DNA of 64,000 bases from Mycobacterium sp. E2733 (GCF_001667585.1 NZ_LZJZ01000083.1:271500-335499), one strand, 5' to 3'; positions 24,908 through 34,272 are shown, numbered from the stretch's first letter. Translations and numbers: made by a program. Notes: generated by a model from the sequence alone, not told the origin.

Positions 24908-26167
24908 ATGGCCGATCCGAACATTCCCCCCGGTTTCGATTTCACCGATCCGGACATCTACGCGCAGCGTCTCCCAGTCGACGAACTCGCCGCGCTGCGA
25001 CGGACGGCGCCGATCTGGTGGAACGAGCAGCCGATCGGCAAGGGCGGATTCAACGACGGCGGCTTTTGGGTGGTGACCAAACACAAAGACGTCAGAGAGG
25101 TTTCGCTGCGCAACGACATCTTCTCCACCCACGAGAACACCGCCCTCCCGCGATACCCGGATGACGTGGAGCGAGAGAACATCGACGCGGCGCGCGCGTC
25201 CATTCTGAACATGGATGCTCCCCACCACACCCGGCTACGCAAGATCATCTCCCGCGCCTTCACCCCGCGAGCCGTCGGACGCTTGCGCGACGAACTCAAC
25301 GAGCGCGCAAGGGCCATCGTGAAAGCCGCAGCGGCTCAAGGGTCCGGGGACTTCGTCGAGCAAGTGGCCCACGACCTGCCGCTGCAGGCAATCGCCGGGC
25401 TGCTCGGTGTGCCGTTGGAGGACCGTACGAAATTGTTCCGGTGGGCGGACGAGATGACCGGCAGCGAGGACCCTGAGTATGCCGACAGCGACGGCCAAGC
25501 GTCGTCAGTTCACGTGCTGACCTACGCCATGGAGATGGCCGACATCAAGACGAAGGATCCGAGCGACGACATTGTCACCACACTGGTGCAGGCAGACATT
25601 GACGGGGAGAAGCTGTCGGAAGCTGAATTCGGCTTCTTCGTTCTCACGCTGGCAGTGGCCGGAAATGAGACGACGCGTCACTCCATTACCCAGGGCATGA
25701 TGGCGTTCAGCGAGTTTCCGGACCAGTGGGACGTGTACAAGCGCCTGCGGCCCGAGACAGCGGCAGATGAGATTGTGCGCTGGGCAACTCCCATAACGGC
25801 ATTTCAGCGCACGGCGCTCGAGGACACCGAGCTTTCCGGCGTGCAGATCAAGAAGGGCCAGCGAGTGGTGCTGTTCTATCGCTCGGCCAACTTTGACGAC
25901 GAGGTTTTCGATGACCCCTACACATTCAACGTTATGCGAAGCCCCAACCCGCAGTTGGGCTTTGGCGGCACGGGTGCGCACTACTGCATCGGCGCGAACC
26001 TAGCGCGGATGACCATCAATCTCATCTTCAATGCCATCGCCGACCAGATGCCCAATCTGCGACCGCTGGCGCCGCCGGAGCGGCTGCGATCGGGATGGCT
26101 CAACGGCATCAAGCACTGGCAGGTCGACTACACCGGCGCCGGAGCCGCGCACGCCCCGGCGCAGTGA
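24908..26167 (+). CDS. Cytochrome P450, CYP125 (sterol C26/27-hydroxylase) family
   Basis: A 419-residue soluble P450. The I-helix oxygen-activation motif AGNETT is at about residues 251-256, the ExxR region follows, and the haem-binding loop FGGTGAHYCIG holds Cys360. From the N-terminal PPGFDFTDPDIYAQRLPVDE to the C-terminal RLRSGWLNGIKHWQVDYTG it closely follows the CYP125 cholesterol/cholestenone 26-hydroxylase as I remember it, with scattered changes. It lies away from a kstR-type sterol locus, so it is probably a paralogue with a related substrate. Start ATG 24908 has AAGGA 8 nt before it. Its TGA overlaps the GTG of the CoA ligase. Confidence 0.88.
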   Translation: MADPNIPPGFDFTDPDIYAQRLPVDELAALRRTAPIWWNEQPIGKGGFNDGGFWVVTKHKDVREVSLRNDIFSTHENTALPRYPDDVERENIDAARASILNMDAPHHTRLRKIISRAFTPRAVGRLRDELNERARAIVKAAAAQGSGDFVEQVAHDLPLQAIAGLLGVPLEDRTKLFRWADEMTGSEDPEYADSDGQASSVHVLTYAMEMADIKTKDPSDDIVTTLVQADIDGEKLSEAEFGFFVLTLAVAGNETTRHSITQGMMAFSEFPDQWDVYKRLRPETAADEIVRWATPITAFQRTALEDTELSGVQIKKGQRVVLFYRSANFDDEVFDDPYTFNVMRSPNPQLGFGGTGAHYCIGANLARMTINLIFNAIADQMPNLRPLAPPERLRSGWLNGIKHWQVDYTGAGAAHAPAQ

Positions 26168-27789
26168 GGCCGGCGAGCCGCGTCGCCGGCGCTCTGGCAC
26201 GTATCCGAAAGGAGACCTGGGCCCTCTATCAGGTCGGCCGTGCCGGAGCGTTGCGGCCGATGCCGCTGCGCCGACTGCCCGAAATGTCCCGGGCCATGCG
26301 CGACTACGGACCGACGGGCGGGGCGGTGCGCACTGCGGCCCTGCGTTTCGGCGATCGGGCCGCGCTGATCGACGAACGCGGCGCGCTGAGCTTCGCCGAG
26401 CTGGACAGCCGCTCCAACGCGCTGGCCAATGTGTGGCGTGAACGCGGGCTGCGCGGCGGTGACGGCGTGGCCATTCTGACCCGCAATCACCGTGGCTTCG
26501 TCGACGCGCTGTTCGCCGCTGCCAAATGCGGGGCACGAATCGTGTTCCTCAACACCGACTTTGGCCCCGACCAGCTGCGGGAAGTATTGGCGCGGGAGGG
26601 CGTCGACCTGCTGGTGCACGACGCCGAGTACCTGGATGCGGTCACGGGGATAGACATGCGGCTGGGGTGTGTCATTGCGTGGAACGAATCGCCGACGGCG
26701 GAGAGCCTCGACGGCCTGATCGAGCACGGCGATGCGTCACCACCGCCGCCCTCGGCAACCAGAGCCCGGCTGGTCATTTTAACCAGCGGAACCACGGGGA
26801 CCCCGAAGGGAGCCCCCCGCACTGAGCCGCGATCACTGCTGCCGGCGGGAGGCCTGTTGAGCAAGGCGCCGTTTCGGGCGGGTGAAGCCACCGAGTGCTG
26901 CGTTCCGCTGTTTCACGCGCTGGGCTTCGGGCATCTGATGCTCTCTCTACTGATGGGTTCCACCCTCATCGTCCGCCGCCGCTTCGACGCGGGCCGGACC
27001 CTGCGAAGCGCCGCCGAAAACCGCGCGACGGCGATGATCGTGGTTCCGATCATGCTGCGTCGACTCATCGACCAAGGGCCGCAGGCCTTCTCGAGCAAGG
27101 ATCTTTCTGCGCTGCGGATCGTGTTCGTCGCAGGCTCGCAGCTTGGCGCCGCGCTGCGCCAGGAGGCCATGAACGTTTTCGGCCCAGTCGTCTACAACAT
27201 GTACGGGTCCACCGAGGTCGCCTACGCCACGCTCGCCACACCGGTGGATCTGGCGGTCGAGCCCGGCTGCGTCGGCCGGGTGGTGCCCGGCGCCGCCGTC
27301 AAGCTCTACGACAACCGTGGCCAATCCGTACCGGACGGGTCACGGGGCAGGATCTTCGTCGGCAATGACATTGCGTTCGACGGCTACACCGGCGGCGGCA
27401 ATAAGGAATCCCTCGACGGCCTGCTGGCCACCGGCGACATCGGCCATTTCGACGCCGGCGGCAGACTGTTCGTCGACGGTCGCGAGGACGACATGATCGT
27501 CTCCGGCGCCGAGAATGTCTTTCCCGCGGAGGTCGAGGATGTACTGGCCTCCCATCCCGCCATCCGTGAGGCCGCGGTTGTCGCTGTGGCCGACGACCAG
27601 TATGGACAGCGGCTGCGCAGTGTCATCGTGCTGCACCGCGGGGCCACTCTGACCGAATCTGAAGTCAAAAACCATGTGCGGCAACGGCTCGCACGCTTCA
27701 AGGTGCCGCGCGACGTGCGCTTCGTCGATGCGTTGCCCCGCAATCCCACCGGCAAGGTCGTCAAGCGCCTCCTCGAGGGACCGGGGTAG
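26164..27789 (+). CDS. Acyl-CoA synthetase (FadD-type AMP-forming ligase)
   Basis: A 541-residue ANL-family ligase. The ATP-binding loop ILTSGTTGTPKG is at about residues 204-215, the adenylate motif appears as YGSTEV, the hinge as TGDIGHFDAGGRLFVDGREDD, and the catalytic Lys in NPTGKVVKRLL near the C-terminus. It activates a carboxylic acid through an acyl-AMP to a CoA ester. The GTG start (26164) overlaps the P450 stop as GTGA, so the two are coupled. The context suggests it activates the acid formed by P450 and dehydrogenase action. By N-terminal pattern it resembles FadD12/FadD2-type ligases. Confidence 0.9.
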   Translation: MRPASRVAGALARIRKETWALYQVGRAGALRPMPLRRLPEMSRAMRDYGPTGGAVRTAALRFGDRAALIDERGALSFAELDSRSNALANVWRERGLRGGDGVAILTRNHRGFVDALFAAAKCGARIVFLNTDFGPDQLREVLAREGVDLLVHDAEYLDAVTGIDMRLGCVIAWNESPTAESLDGLIEHGDASPPPPSATRARLVILTSGTTGTPKGAPRTEPRSLLPAGGLLSKAPFRAGEATECCVPLFHALGFGHLMLSLLMGSTLIVRRRFDAGRTLRSAAENRATAMIVVPIMLRRLIDQGPQAFSSKDLSALRIVFVAGSQLGAALRQEAMNVFGPVVYNMYGSTEVAYATLATPVDLAVEPGCVGRVVPGAAVKLYDNRGQSVPDGSRGRIFVGNDIAFDGYTGGGNKESLDGLLATGDIGHFDAGGRLFVDGREDDMIVSGAENVFPAEVEDVLASHPAIREAAVVAVADDQYGQRLRSVIVLHRGATLTESEVKNHVRQRLARFKVPRDVRFVDALPRNPTGKVVKRLLEGPG

Positions 27790-27804
27790 CCCTCGCGCCG
27801 GACG

Positions 27805-28764
27805 CTACACCGAGCGCAGGCGGCGGACTCGGTCGGAGATGGCCCGCTGCGAGACTTTTGCTTGCGGCGCAAGCCATTCGAACGCATGCGGACAGCCCGG
27901 ATGCACGTGCATCTCCGTTGGCACGCCGGCACCCGCCAACCGGCGCGCGTACTCGATGACTTCGTCCCGGAAGATGTCGAGGTCCCCGACGTCGACGTAG
28001 GCCGGGGGCAGGCGAGACAGGTCGGCGGCCCGTGCTGGTGCAGCGTATTCGCTTACCTCAGGCTCACCGTGGCGCGTACCAAACAACGCCTCCCAGCCCG
28101 TGCGGTTGTCGTCGTAGGTCCACGTCGCGAGCTGCTCCAGGGCCGGGTCGGACGCGGTGGTGCGGTCGTCGAGCATCGGATAGAACAGCAGTTGCGCGGC
28201 GATCGGCGGTCCGGCGCGATCGCGCGCCAGCAGGCACACGGCGGCGGCGAGCCCTCCGCCGGCGCTGTCGCCCACGACGGCCAGTCGCGCCGGGTCGACC
28301 TCCAGTTCCGCCGCGTGGTCGGCCAGCCATAGCAGCGCCGCATAGCAGTCGTTGACCGGAGCCGGGTGAGGGTGTTCGGGCGCGATGCGGTAGTCCGCGA
28401 CCAGTATCGGCACCCCGGAAGCGGCGACGTAGTGGGACACCGCCGTGTCGTACAACGTGCCCAATTCATCGAGGCCGAGGATCATCCCGCCGCCGTGCAG
28501 ATAAAGCGCCGCACTGCCCGGTCGCTGCGCGCCGGCGCGCCGATACCAGGTCAGCGGGATCGTCGCGCCGTCGTCTGTGCGCATCGTGTATCGCCTTACT
28601 TCGATGCCCCCGACCGCTGGGAGGAAAGCGGCCGCGCGCTCGAACATCTGGCGGGCGGTCACCCTTCGGGTTGCGATGTCGCCGACCGGAGGCCGTTCGG
28701 CAGGCGTCGCGGGTGCCAGCACGGCCAGTGCTGCCGCGACCTCGGGATCAATCTGTAGCGCCAC
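27805..28764 (-). CDS. Alpha/beta hydrolase, HSL/Lip-type esterase
   Basis: A 319-residue hormone-sensitive-lipase-type esterase. The oxyanion motif LYLHGGG is near residue 87, the nucleophile is in GDSAGGG near 165, the acid probably the Asp in VGDLDIFRDE, and the base in CPHAFEW. All catalytic positions are intact. Family members cleave medium-chain or bulky carboxylic esters. It lies 36 nt after the cupin gene in an operon with a promoter carrying the shared palindrome, so it may hydrolyse the ester or lactone made by the Baeyer-Villiger enzymes. It is convergent with the CoA ligase. Confidence 0.9.
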   Translation of the reverse strand: MALQIDPEVAAALAVLAPATPAERPPVGDIATRRVTARQMFERAAAFLPAVGGIEVRRYTMRTDDGATIPLTWYRRAGAQRPGSAALYLHGGGMILGLDELGTLYDTAVSHYVAASGVPILVADYRIAPEHPHPAPVNDCYAALLWLADHAAELEVDPARLAVVGDSAGGGLAAAVCLLARDRAGPPIAAQLLFYPMLDDRTTASDPALEQLATWTYDDNRTGWEALFGTRHGEPEVSEYAAPARAADLSRLPPAYVDVGDLDIFRDEVIEYARRLAGAGVPTEMHVHPGCPHAFEWLAPQAKVSQRAISDRVRRLRSV

Positions 28765-28800
28765 TTGCGCTCAGCGGTGATCGCGTGGGAGCCCACCGCC

Positions 28801-29280
28801 TCACGCGGGGACCTGCTCGGCGTCGAAGTCGGCGACCAGCGAGTCGATGGTGATCTGGGCGACGACGTTCATGTCGGCGTCGTAGATCTCGTACAGCAGG
28901 CCCGTCGGCGAGTCCGGTCGCGCGCCGAAGTAGACCAGGCCGCCGGTTGCCCCACCCCGCTCAAGGTGTGGCTTTTGGTCGTTTCCGGTCAGGGCGTAGT
29001 CACCGGCTCGGCGGAACCGGTGGTTGCTGAGCGACCCGTCTTCTTCGACGTCCCATAGGTGTTGCTCGCCGTCCAGGACGATGACGCTGGTAACCGCGGC
29101 GTGGCGGTGGATCGGACAGTGGCCGCCGTCACCTTGCCACCGTACGACCATGTCGAGGGTGGGGACGTCACGGTCGTAGCCGAGGATCGTGTAGTCGTGC
29201 TGGATCTTGTACTTCGAGCCGGGCCGTCCGGTCACCGCCTTCCAGCGGTAGCGGGACGGGTCGAACACGCCGTTGATCAT
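28801..29280 (-). CDS. Cupin-fold protein of unknown substrate
   Basis: A 159-residue single-domain beta protein with a cupin-like metal motif: CPIHRHAAVTSVIVLDGEQ, where two His and a Glu/Gln are arranged as in metal-binding cupins, followed by a second strand with a less clear motif. Small cupins act as isomerases, dioxygenases or sensors. Start: ATG 29280 is preceded by AGGAGG at 4-5 nt, better than an upstream in-frame codon at 29298. First gene of the operon with the esterase; a regulated promoter lies about 90 nt upstream. Confidence 0.8.
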   Translation of the reverse strand: MINGVFDPSRYRWKAVTGRPGSKYKIQHDYTILGYDRDVPTLDMVVRWQGDGGHCPIHRHAAVTSVIVLDGEQHLWDVEEDGSLSNHRFRRAGDYALTGNDQKPHLERGGATGGLVYFGARPDSPTGLLYEIYDADMNVVAQITIDSLVADFDAEQVPA

Positions 29281-29372
29281 CCGCCCTCCTGACTGCACGG
29301 CTCAGGGCCCGTAACCGTCTGGTGGCGGTGCATACCGCGCTACCGCCTTGGCCCAATCACCAGTTGCTGCAG

Positions 29373-29418
29373 AGCCTAATCACGCGCAGTGATGTAATCA
29401 ACCGTTTGATCACATCAC
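29373..29418 (-). promoter_or_regulatory. Promoter and operator of cupin-esterase operon
   Basis: Reading leftward: -35 TTGATT (29401-29396), a 17-nt spacer, -10 TAGGCT (29378-29373). A 30-bp palindrome (29389-29418) with arms GTGATGT...ACATCAC and a centre AATCAACCGTTTGAT (two mismatched pairs overall) covers the -35 element. This is the longest of the four related operator-like sites. Confidence 0.65.
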
Positions 29419-29500
29419 GATGGTCGGAACGATCTCAGCAGGGCATCCGAACGTAACGGACGCTCCCAGTCAGGCACGAGAACGCTTTTCGGGTTTTCGT

Positions 29501-30016
29501 TTACGTGCCAGGGCGTTGCCTGGCGAACATGGCGCTGCCGGCGGCGAGCGAATCGCCGAGCGTCCACAGCGCGACCCCGATCAGCACCAGATCCTTGAGC
29601 AGAAACTGGCCCGGCAGCGCCGACAGCACAGGGAGACCGCCGGCATGCGTCGCGACCACCCCCGGTGTGGTGAAGAGGAAGCTCAGCGTTCCCAGGAAGA
29701 GCACCACGGCCATCGCGCTGCCGGCCGCGGATGCGCGCGGCCACGCGGGACGAAGCGCGATGAGAAGAGCGGCAACGATTTCCATCGTTCCCAGGCCGCG
29801 CGCGACGGTTGCCACGCTGAACACGTCATAGATCCAGCTCAGCAGCGGGCTGTGTTCGATGAGCACGCGGGATTCCATCTTCACGTACTTCCCGAACCCG
29901 ATCCAGGCCAAAACGATGATCAGTCCGTAACGGCCGACGAGCTGTCCCGACCGGGTCAGCGGCCCCGCCAAGGGGTGCGGTGTCGCTACCGTGGCGAGCG
30001 ACTCGATTTCGTTCAC
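29501..30016 (-). CDS. DUF417/YkgB-like membrane protein
   Basis: A 171-residue protein with four hydrophobic segments (about residues 28-46, 66-86, 95-115, 135-155) and the DUF417 pattern: YGLIIVLAWIGFGKYVKMES, a polar loop with IEHSPLLSWIYDVF, then a small-residue-rich helix. Members are inner-membrane proteins of unknown biochemical role, often linked to stress. It lies 45 nt downstream of a same-strand SRPBCC gene and may be cotranscribed with it. No direct link to the neighbouring catabolic genes is visible. Confidence 0.78.
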   Translation of the reverse strand: MNEIESLATVATPHPLAGPLTRSGQLVGRYGLIIVLAWIGFGKYVKMESRVLIEHSPLLSWIYDVFSVATVARGLGTMEIVAALLIALRPAWPRASAAGSAMAVVLFLGTLSFLFTTPGVVATHAGGLPVLSALPGQFLLKDLVLIGVALWTLGDSLAAGSAMFARQRPGT

Positions 30017-30061
30017 AGAGCAACCACGATTGGCGCGCCGCTCCCGTTCAGCGATGGGGCG

Positions 30062-30535
30062 TCATCGCTCCGCGTAGCGATCACGCAGCTTGGCCAGCGT
30101 CGCTTCGATGCCGGCGGCATTGGCCTTGGTCGCACCCATCAACTCGTAGTACTTCAGCGCGTTCTTGACCGCGCCGGCGTCGTGATAGTCGAACGTTTCG
30201 GTGACCCGCGTTCGGGTCGGCGAGAGCGCCTCGAATTGCCACCGCCAACGGTGCCCCACCGGGTGACGCCATTCGACGAGTTCGTCCGGTTTCAGGGCGG
30301 TCACCGTGCTGGTGATGCGGTACGGCACGCCATACATCTTCATCTTGGTCGAAAACTTGGACCCCACAGTCAGTTCCGCGGGCGCCTTGATGTTGTCACG
30401 CACGGTGCCCGACCCGTCCAGTTCGCTGTGTCGCCGGGGGTCGGCGGCCATCGCGTACAGCTCGGCGGCGGGTGCCGCCACTTCGACCGACCGGCTTACC
30501 TGCCGCGGGCCCGCGTCGATAACGGTGACGGTCAT
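30062..30535 (-). CDS. SRPBCC family protein
   Basis: A 157-residue START-like protein: [29 protein letters not shown] at the N-terminus, a central [27 protein letters not shown], and a C-terminal helix ending DRYAER. The fold forms a lipophilic pocket. AAAGGAAAG precedes the ATG at 30535. It is divergent from the mycofactocin-type SDR with a 130-nt gap and followed by the DUF417 gene. It resembles the SRPBCC protein at 2934 in overall pattern (W-R-W motif before the last strand). Ligand unknown. Confidence 0.83.
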   Translation of the reverse strand: MTVTVIDAGPRQVSRSVEVAAPAAELYAMAADPRRHSELDGSGTVRDNIKAPAELTVGSKFSTKMKMYGVPYRITSTVTALKPDELVEWRHPVGHRWRWQFEALSPTRTRVTETFDYHDAGAVKNALKYYELMGATKANAAGIEATLAKLRDRYAER

Positions 30536-30665
30536 GATCTTTCCTTTCGGCTGTCCGGCAGCGTCAGCTCGACGCTACGCTCGCCGAGTCCAATTCAGAA
30601 CAGCAGACATCCCGCCCCGTCCGGCCGCGACGGGACGCCCGCGCCGAGAGGAGCCGAAAGAAGCA

Positions 30666-31487
30666 ATGAGTCAATCCATTTCGGGAAAGGTGGCCCTGAT
30701 CACCGGCGCCGCGCGGGGACAGGGCCGGGCGCACGCCGTGCGCCTGGCCGCCGAAGGCGCCGACATCATCGCGGTCGACATCGCCGGGCAGCTGCCGCCG
30801 AGCGTTCCCTATGACTCGGCGACACCCGAGGACCTGGCCGAGACGGCACGACTGGTGAGCGCCAACGACAAACGGGTCATCACCGCAGCCGTCGACATCC
30901 GTGACCTCGACGCACTCAAGGGTGCGGTCGACCGGGCGGTGGCCGAACTCGGCCGCCTCGACATCATCGTCGCCAACGCCGGGATCTGCAGTCCCGCTCC
31001 CTGGGATCAGATCACTGCGGAAGCGTTCCGGGACACCATCGACACGAACGTGACCGGCACCTGGAACACGGTGATGGCCGGCGCTCAGCACATCATCGAC
31101 GGCGGCCGCGGCGGGTCGATCATCCTCATCGGGTCGGCCGCCGGCATCAACATGCAGTCGTTCATGATCCACTACACGGCGAGCAAGCACGCGGTCGTCG
31201 GGATGGCCCGCGCGTTCGCCGCCGAGCTCGGCCGGCACAACATCCGCGTCAACAGCCTCAACCCCGGAGCGGTGTCCACACCGATGGGTACCGGACGCAT
31301 GCGCGAAGCGCTGCACGCCGCCGCTGACACCTACCCGCATTTGCGGGGCCTGCACAAGCCGCTGCTGCCCGAGGGGATCGCCCAGCCGGAGGACATCGCC
31401 GACGCCGTCGCCTGGCTTGCCTCCGACCAGTCCCGGCTGGTCACCGCGACCCAGCTCTCGGTCGATATCGGCGTCGGGTATGTCTGA
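30666..31487 (+). CDS. Mycofactocin-coupled SDR oxidoreductase
   Basis: A 273-residue SDR with TGAARGQGRAHA in the cofactor site, NAG in VANAGICS, and the YTASK catalytic pair. The insertion after the second strand (VDIAGQLPPSVPYDSATPEDLAETARLV) is the hallmark of the mycofactocin-coupled group (carveol-dehydrogenase-like), whose bound NAD is reoxidised by mycofactocin. The frame is open far upstream, but ATG 30666 begins the fold. With the NDMA-type dehydrogenase at 17553, this brackets the oxygenase cluster with two mycofactocin-associated alcohol dehydrogenases. Substrate: probably a terpenoid-like or sterol-like secondary alcohol, by inference. Confidence 0.9.
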   Translation: MSQSISGKVALITGAARGQGRAHAVRLAAEGADIIAVDIAGQLPPSVPYDSATPEDLAETARLVSANDKRVITAAVDIRDLDALKGAVDRAVAELGRLDIIVANAGICSPAPWDQITAEAFRDTIDTNVTGTWNTVMAGAQHIIDGGRGGSIILIGSAAGINMQSFMIHYTASKHAVVGMARAFAAELGRHNIRVNSLNPGAVSTPMGTGRMREALHAAADTYPHLRGLHKPLLPEGIAQPEDIADAVAWLASDQSRLVTATQLSVDIGVGYV

Positions 31488-31649
31488 TCCCCGCGCGGGT
31501 CGGTCCCGGCCGCGGTCTCGGCGCTTCCACCAGGCAGAATGATGGTGCCCTCGTCGCCGTGCTCGGACCCAGGTTTCTCTCCTGGCGCCCGGTTGCGCCA
31601 ACGGCTAGGCGGGGGAATACCTCGGGGGGCAAGGACGTTGCAGGTGGGC

Positions 31650-31666
31650 ATACCCCAGCGGGGTAT
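31650..31666 (+). promoter_or_regulatory. CsoR-like copper operator
   Basis: ATACCCC-AGC-GGGGTAT (31650-31666) is a 7-3-7 inverted repeat 15 nt before the copper chaperone ATG. It matches the G/C-tract palindrome bound by CsoR/RicR-type copper sensors (TACCC...GGGTA). The ribosome-binding site AGGAAGGGAG follows directly. Confidence 0.65.
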
Positions 31667-31680
31667 CAGGAAGGGAGATC

Positions 31681-31893
31681 ATGACCACGAGCGAATACCG
31701 GGTCGACGGGATGAGCTGTGGCCACTGCGAGGCGGCCGTCAAGGATGAGGTCGGCCGCCTCCCGGGCGTGGAGCGGGTGGACGTCAGCGCCGACACGGGC
31801 AGGCTGGTGGTCACGAGTTCCGTCCCCATCGACGCGGCCACCATCCTCGGCGCGGTGGACGAGGCCGGCTACGAGGCCGTCCTGGTGGCATGA
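31681..31893 (+). CDS. Heavy-metal-associated (CopZ-like) chaperone
   Basis: A 70-residue single HMA domain. The metal site GMSCGHC is at residues 10-16, with the rest of the beta-alpha-beta-beta-alpha-beta ferredoxin-like fold intact (ending AGYEAVLVA). Such proteins bind Cu(I) and hand it to P1B-type ATPases. Its stop overlaps the ATPase start (ATGA at 31890), giving a two-gene operon under the palindrome at 31650. The metal is inferred from motif and partner. Confidence 0.92.
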   Translation: MTTSEYRVDGMSCGHCEAAVKDEVGRLPGVERVDVSADTGRLVVTSSVPIDAATILGAVDEAGYEAVLVA

Positions 31894-34139
31894 GCGCGGC
31901 CCCGGTGAGCCATATCGAGCTGAACATCGCGGGGATGACGTGCGCGTCCTGCGCCGCCCGGGTCGAGAAGAAGCTGAACCGGCTCGACGGCGTAGCCGCC
32001 ACCGTCAACTACGCCACCGAAAAGGCCGCGCTCACGGTCCCCGCGGGGTACGACCCCCGGTTGCTGATCGCCGCCGTCGAGCAGGCCGGCTACACCGCCG
32101 CCCTGCCGCCTAGTCGGGAGAAGCCGGCCCTTGAGGCGGCTGAGCCGGGTGATGGCCACGAGCTGAGCGCGCTGCGCACCCGCCTCATCACCGCGGCCGT
32201 GCTCGCCGGCCCGGTCATCGCCATGGCGATGGTTCCTGCGTTGCAGTTCCGCTATTGGCAATGGGCGTCGCTGGTCCTGGCCGCACCGGTGGTCGTGTGG
32301 GCCGGCCGCCCCATCCACGCCGCCGCCTGGGCGAACCTCAAGCACGGCGCGGCCACCATGGACACCCTCGTCTCGATGGGCACCCTGGCGGCGTTCGTGT
32401 GGTCGCTGTATGCGCTGTTCGTCGGTACGGCCGGCGAACCGGGGATGCGCGGCGGCTTCGAGCTGACCGTCCACCCGTCCGACGGCGCCGGCAACATCTA
32501 CCTCGAAGTCGCCGCGGGTGTGACCCTGTTCGTGCTGGCCGGGCGGTACTTCGAGAAGCGTTCGAAGCGGACGGCGGGCGCAGCGCTGCGCGCGCTGCTG
32601 GAGCTCGGGGCCAAGGATGTCGCGGTGCTGCGAGACGGTGCCGAGACTCGCATCCCCGTGGACGGCCTGGCCGTCGGTGACTGTTTCGTGGTCCGGCCCG
32701 GAGAGAAGGTCGCCACCGACGGCATCGTGGTATCGGGTTCCTCCGCCGTGGACGCCTCGATGCTCACCGGCGAGTCCGTCCCCGTCGAAGTCGGCGAGGG
32801 CGACGCCGTCACCGGCGCCACCGTCAACGCCGGCGGGCGTCTCGTCGTGCGCGCCACCCGGGTCGGCGACGACACGCAGCTGGCGCACATGGCCAAGCTG
32901 GTCGAGGAGGCCCAATCGGGCAAGGCCGAGGTGCGGCGGCTCGCCGACCGCATCTCCGGCGTGTTCGTCCCCGTCGTGATCGGCATCGCTGTGGTGACCC
33001 TCGGTGCATGGCTCGCGCTCGGGTTTCCGCTCACCGCGGCCCTGACCGCGGCCGTCGCGGTGCTGATCATCGCCTGCCCGTGCGCGCTTGGCCTGGCGAC
33101 CCCGACCGCCCTGTTGGTCGGCACCGGCCGCGCGGCTCAGCTGGGCGTGCTGATCAAGGGGCCGGAAGTCCTGGAGTCCACCCGCAACGTCGACACGATC
33201 GTGCTCGACAAGACCGGCACCGTCACCACCGGGAAGATGACCCTCGTCGAGGTGATCAGCGCGCCGGGGACCGACCGCCAAACGCTGCTGCGCTATGCCG
33301 GTGCGCTCGAGGATGCGTCCGAACATCCCATCGCGCAGGCCATCGCGAGGGCCGCCCGAGCCCAGCTGGGCGCCCTACCCGCCGCCGAGCGCTTCGCCAA
33401 CCTGGAAGGCAACGGCGTGCTGGGAGAGGTCGGCGGCCACGCCGTGATCGTTGGGCGGGCGCGTCTGCTGGCCGACCGGGGCCAGCCGCTGGACGCCGCG
33501 CTGTCGGCGGGCAAGGCCCGCGCCGAGGGCGAGGGCAAAACGGCGGTCGCCGTCGGCTGGGGCGGCCGGGCCCGCGGCGTCCTGGTGGTAGCCGACACCG
33601 TCAAACCGACCAGCGCCGAAGCGGTGCGGCAGTTCAAGCGGCTGGGGCTGACTCCGATCCTGCTGACCGGCGACAACGGGACCGTCGCGAATCAGATCGC
33701 CGGCCAGGTGGGTATCACGCAGGTCATCTCCGAAACGCTGCCCGCCGACAAGGTCGCCGCGATCCAGCGGTTGCAGTCCGAAGGCAAGGTCGTCGCGATG
33801 GTCGGTGACGGCGTCAACGACGCCGCTGCCCTGGCCACCGCCGATCTCGGGGTGGCGATGGGCACCGGCACCGACGTCGCGATCGAAGCCGCCGACCTCA
33901 CCGTCACCCGCGGGGACCTGCGCGCCGTCGTCGACGCGATCCGGCTGTCCCGGCGCACGCTGACCACGATCAGGGCCAACCTGGTCTGGGCGTTCGGCTA
34001 CAACATCGCCGCGATCCCCCTCGCCGCGCTCGGCATGCTCAACCCGATGCTCGCGGGCGCCGCGATGGCCTTTTCCAGCGTTTTCGTGGTCGCCAACAGC
34101 CTGCGCCTGCGCGCGTTCACCAGCGTCACGGCCGCCTAG
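31890..34139 (+). CDS. Copper-translocating P1B-type ATPase
   Basis: A 749-residue P-type ATPase of the CopA/CtpA-B-V type. It has an N-terminal HMA domain (GMTCASC), eight predicted membrane helices, the TGES actuator motif, the transmembrane metal site CPC in IACPCALG near residue 395, the phosphorylation site DKTGT near 440, HP in SEHPIAQA, and GDGVND. The last helices carry GYN and MAFSS, the Cu(I) signature of subgroup 1B-1. Function: ATP-driven Cu(I) export. It is coupled by ATGA to the chaperone. Which mycobacterial Ctp it corresponds to cannot be decided here. Confidence 0.93.
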   Translation: MSAAPVSHIELNIAGMTCASCAARVEKKLNRLDGVAATVNYATEKAALTVPAGYDPRLLIAAVEQAGYTAALPPSREKPALEAAEPGDGHELSALRTRLITAAVLAGPVIAMAMVPALQFRYWQWASLVLAAPVVVWAGRPIHAAAWANLKHGAATMDTLVSMGTLAAFVWSLYALFVGTAGEPGMRGGFELTVHPSDGAGNIYLEVAAGVTLFVLAGRYFEKRSKRTAGAALRALLELGAKDVAVLRDGAETRIPVDGLAVGDCFVVRPGEKVATDGIVVSGSSAVDASMLTGESVPVEVGEGDAVTGATVNAGGRLVVRATRVGDDTQLAHMAKLVEEAQSGKAEVRRLADRISGVFVPVVIGIAVVTLGAWLALGFPLTAALTAAVAVLIIACPCALGLATPTALLVGTGRAAQLGVLIKGPEVLESTRNVDTIVLDKTGTVTTGKMTLVEVISAPGTDRQTLLRYAGALEDASEHPIAQAIARAARAQLGALPAAERFANLEGNGVLGEVGGHAVIVGRARLLADRGQPLDAALSAGKARAEGEGKTAVAVGWGGRARGVLVVADTVKPTSAEAVRQFKRLGLTPILLTGDNGTVANQIAGQVGITQVISETLPADKVAAIQRLQSEGKVVAMVGDGVNDAAALATADLGVAMGTGTDVAIEAADLTVTRGDLRAVVDAIRLSRRTLTTIRANLVWAFGYNIAAIPLAALGMLNPMLAGAAMAFSSVFVVANSLRLRAFTSVTAA

Positions 34140-34272
34140 ATCACCACGCCCACACGCCACGCGGACAGGCGGACGGGTGGGGTGGGTGTGGGATAGTTGT
34201 TGCGACCCCCTGCGTTCGAAAAGACCACGGGTCCGTCCCGCGCAGCGATCGACTCAGCAAAGGCAACGACCG

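Noticed and set aside
30306..30665. Upstream extension of the mycofactocin-type SDR
   Set aside because: It lies antisense to the SRPBCC gene and has no fold; ATG 30666 starts the Rossmann domain.
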